Below, piece after piece: positions 22,350 to 24,097 of a DNA stretch of 24,097 bases (positions within the stretch are counted from its first letter, which is position 1; every line of letters begins with the position of its first letter). The translations under genes and the position numbers were made by a program. Where the stretch lies: contig CAYSQO010000029.1 in NCBI GenBank assembly GCA_964433315.1, positions 1 to 24,097 on the forward strand. The letters are read 5' to 3'. The notes under the pieces are model-generated. The model searched no databases. It was not told the origin of the DNA and saw nothing but the letters and a program-made list of their open reading frames with translations. This DNA is from Aquariibacter sp964433315. GTDB lineage: Bacteria; Pseudomonadota; Gammaproteobacteria; Burkholderiales; Burkholderiaceae_C.

Positions 22350-24097
22350 ATGGCATTGATGGACATCCAAGTCCCCGACATCGGCGACTTCAAGGACGTC
22401 GGCGTCATCGAGATCCTGGTCAAGCCGGGTGACACGGTGAAGGCCGAGCAGAGCCTGATCACGGTGGAAAGCGACAAGGCCTCGATGGAGATCCCGTCGA
22501 GCCACGCTGGCGTGGTCCAGGCGATCAAGGTCGCCATCGGCGACAAGGTCAACCAGGGCTCGGTGATCGTGGCGCTGGAGGTGGCCGGTGCCGCCGCCGC
22601 GCCCGCTCCGGCGGCTGCCGCGCCGGCACCCGTTGCGGCTGCGCCTGCTCCGGCTCCCGCCCCCGTGTCGGTGGCCGGCCCGGCCGGCAGCTACAGCGGC
22701 CAGGTCGACGTGGAGTGCGAAGTGCTGGTGCTCGGCGCCGGCCCTGGCGGCTACTCGGCGGCCTTCCGCGCCGCCGACCTGGGCCTCAAGACCGTCATCG
22801 TCGAGCGCTACGCCACGCTGGGCGGCGTCTGCCTCAACGTCGGGTGCATCCCGTCCAAGGCGCTGCTGCACGTCGCGGCGGTGATGGACGAGGTCTCGCA
22901 CCTGGGCGACCTGGGCGTCGAGTTCGGCGCCCCCGCCGTCAACATCGACAAGCTGCGCGGCCACAAGGAAAAGGTCATCGGCAAGCTGACTGGCGGCCTG
23001 GCGGCGATGGCCAAGATGCGCAAGGTCACCACCGTGCGCGGCGTCGGCCAGTTCCTGGACCCGTACCACGTCGAGGTCGAGGAGACCAATGGCACGGGCA
23101 CCGAGCGCAGCGGCGCCAAGAAGGTGGTGCGCTTCAAGCACGCCATCATCGCGGCCGGCTCGCAGTCGGTGAAGCTGCCCTTCTTCCCGAATGACGAGCG
23201 CATCGTCGACTCCACCGGCGCGCTGGCGCTGAAGGCGGTGCCGAAGAAGATGCTCATCGTCGGCGGCGGCATCATCGGCCTGGAGATGGGCACGGTCTAC
23301 AGCACGCTGGGCGCGCGCCTGGACGTGGTGGAGATGCTCGACGGCCTGATGCAGGGCGCCGACCGCGACCTCGTCAAGGTCTGGGAGAAGATGAACAAGG
23401 GCCGCTTCGACAAGATCATGTTAAAGACCAAGACGGTGGGCGCCACCGCCACGCCCGAAGGCATCAAGGTCCAGTTCGAAGGCCTGGATGGCACGAAGAG
23501 CGAAGGCGTCTACGACCTGGTGCTGCAAGCCGTCGGTCGCTCGCCCAACGGCAAGAAGATCGGGGCTGAGAAGGCCGGCGTGGCCGTGACCGACCGCGGC
23601 TTCATCGAGGTCGACATCCAGATGCGCACCAACGTGCCGCACATCCACGCCATCGGCGACATCGTCGGCCAGCCCATGCTGGCCCACAAGGCGGTGCACG
23701 AGGCGCATGTGGCGGCCGAGGTGATCGCCGGCACGCTCAAGGGCGACAAGGAGTTGGCGGCTGCGGCCTTCAACGCCCGCGTGATCCCGAGCGTGGCCTA
23801 CACCGACCCCGAGGTGGCTTGGGTCGGCCTGACCGACGACCAAGCCAAGGCCCAGGGCATCAAGGTCAAGAAGGGCCTGTTCCCCTGGACGGCCTCGGGC
23901 CGCGCCATCGCCAACGGCCGCGACGAAGGCTTCACCAAGCTGCTGTTCGATGACTCGCCCGAGGCCCATGGCCACGGCAAGATCCTCGGCGGCGGCATGG
24001 TCGGCACACACGCCGGCGACATGATCGGCGAGATCGCGCTGGCCATCGAGATGGGCGCGGACGCGGTGGACATCGGCAAGACCATCCACCCGCACCC
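22350..24097 (+). CDS. lpdA: Dihydrolipoamide dehydrogenase (E3) with N-terminal lipoyl domain, C-terminus cut by window edge
   Basis: A flavoprotein that reoxidises the dihydrolipoyl arms of AceF with NAD+. The 582 visible codons begin with a lipoyl domain (about 1-78, Lys43 in ESDKASMEIPSS). An alanine/proline linker (80-108) follows, then the E3 body from about 122. This has the FAD motif GAGPGG (129-134), the redox disulfide GGVCLNVGCIPSK (Cys161, Cys166), the NAD site VGGGIIGLE (304-312) and HIHAIGDIVGQPMLAHKA (431-448). The frame leaves the window at HPH, just where the catalytic His/Glu motif of the family begins. Lipoyl-bearing E3 is known from Neisseria (p64k) and other betaproteobacteria. 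It has a GGGGGC before ATG 22350. A TTA codon at 23421 is conspicuously rare in this operon. Confidence 0.97.
   Translation, partial: MALMDIQVPDIGDFKDVGVIEILVKPGDTVKAEQSLITVESDKASMEIPSSHAGVVQAIKVAIGDKVNQGSVIVALEVAGAAAAPAPAAAAPAPVAAAPAPAPAPVSVAGPAGSYSGQVDVECEVLVLGAGPGGYSAAFRAADLGLKTVIVERYATLGGVCLNVGCIPSKALLHVAAVMDEVSHLGDLGVEFGAPAVNIDKLRGHKEKVIGKLTGGLAAMAKMRKVTTVRGVGQFLDPYHVEVEETNGTGTERSGAKKVVRFKHAIIAAGSQSVKLPFFPNDERIVDSTGALALKAVPKKMLIVGGGIIGLEMGTVYSTLGARLDVVEMLDGLMQGADRDLVKVWEKMNKGRFDKIMLKTKTVGATATPEGIKVQFEGLDGTKSEGVYDLVLQAVGRSPNGKKIGAEKAGVAVTDRGFIEVDIQMRTNVPHIHAIGDIVGQPMLAHKAVHEAHVAAEVIAGTLKGDKELAAAAFNARVIPSVAYTDPEVAWVGLTDDQAKAQGIKVKKGLFPWTASGRAIANGRDEGFTKLLFDDSPEAHGHGKILGGGMVGTHAGDMIGEIALAIEMGADAVDIGKTIHPH
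22415..22503 (+). repeat. Lipoyl-domain repeat, copy 3 (lpdA), more diverged
   Basis: The same segment of the lipoyl domain as the two aceF copies. CAGAGCCTGATCACGGT and AGCGACAAGGCCTC are kept exactly, but the copy has more changes, some altering residues (for example KAE for RVE). All three copies could derive from one ancestral lipoyl cassette. Confidence 0.75.

Noticed and set aside
17816..22552. Very long antisense open frame (about 1578 codons) opposite aceE and aceF
   Set aside because: It mirrors the strongly biased codon positions of aceE and aceF, has low-complexity His/Gly/Arg-rich composition and shows no domain. The plus-strand genes are unmistakable.
20645..22583. Spaced direct repeats considered as a CRISPR or mobile-element signal
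   Set aside because: They code for homologous lipoyl domains in frame, with only three copies and spacers that are coding linkers.

Overview
This window is very GC-rich chromosomal DNA with dense genes, short spacers and strong G/C bias at third codon positions. The gene set suggests a betaproteobacterium of the order Burkholderiales. The main markers are a pyruvate dehydrogenase operon whose E3 subunit carries its own lipoyl domain, a homodimeric AceE, a FixL/FixJ-type pair beside that operon, EttA, class 2 PyrD and Sox-type sulfur proteins. The placement rests on gene content and base composition only. I see no rRNA, tRNA, CRISPR array, insertion sequence or integrase, and no gene-free stretch longer than about 280 bases.

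Layout. 1-1826 (minus): a cut SoxC-type molybdopterin sulfur dehydrogenase preceded by a fused SoxY-SoxZ carrier protein, 4 bases apart. 2107-3771 (plus): ettA, a ribosome-associated ABC-F ATPase. 3802-4734 (minus): a phytanoyl-CoA-dioxygenase-like oxygenase. 4825-8620 (minus): a probable metal-uptake operon encoding a DUF2946-like membrane protein, a TonB-dependent receptor, and an exported DJ-1/PfpI protein with a C-terminal YHS metal-binding domain. A GlxA-type AraC regulator (8738-9709, plus) diverges from it and is followed by a small lytic transglycosylase (9706-10320, plus). The housekeeping genes pyrD (minus) and rpiA (plus) diverge from each other, and prlC (minus) converges on rpiA. 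14376-17596 (minus): a response regulator/sensor kinase pair with a clear intrinsic terminator. 17843 to the right edge (plus): aceE, aceF and the cut lpdA, which encode the whole pyruvate dehydrogenase complex.

How the parts work together. AceE, AceF and Lpd convert pyruvate to acetyl-CoA. The divergent two-component system is a natural candidate for controlling them, through an A+T-rich spacer at 17700-17745 that contains a GTTTC-N8-GAAAC inverted repeat. The most unusual part is 4825-9709. A cytoplasmic regulator with a DJ-1 domain and an exported DJ-1 homologue fused to a YHS domain flank a TonB receptor and a DUF2946 protein. DUF2946 proteins are known near outer-membrane copper receptors, and this DJ-1 branch includes isonitrile hydratase. 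I therefore propose, as inference only, uptake and processing of a metal-organic ligand, possibly copper-related. The second unusual pair is soxC with the fused SoxYZ carrier.
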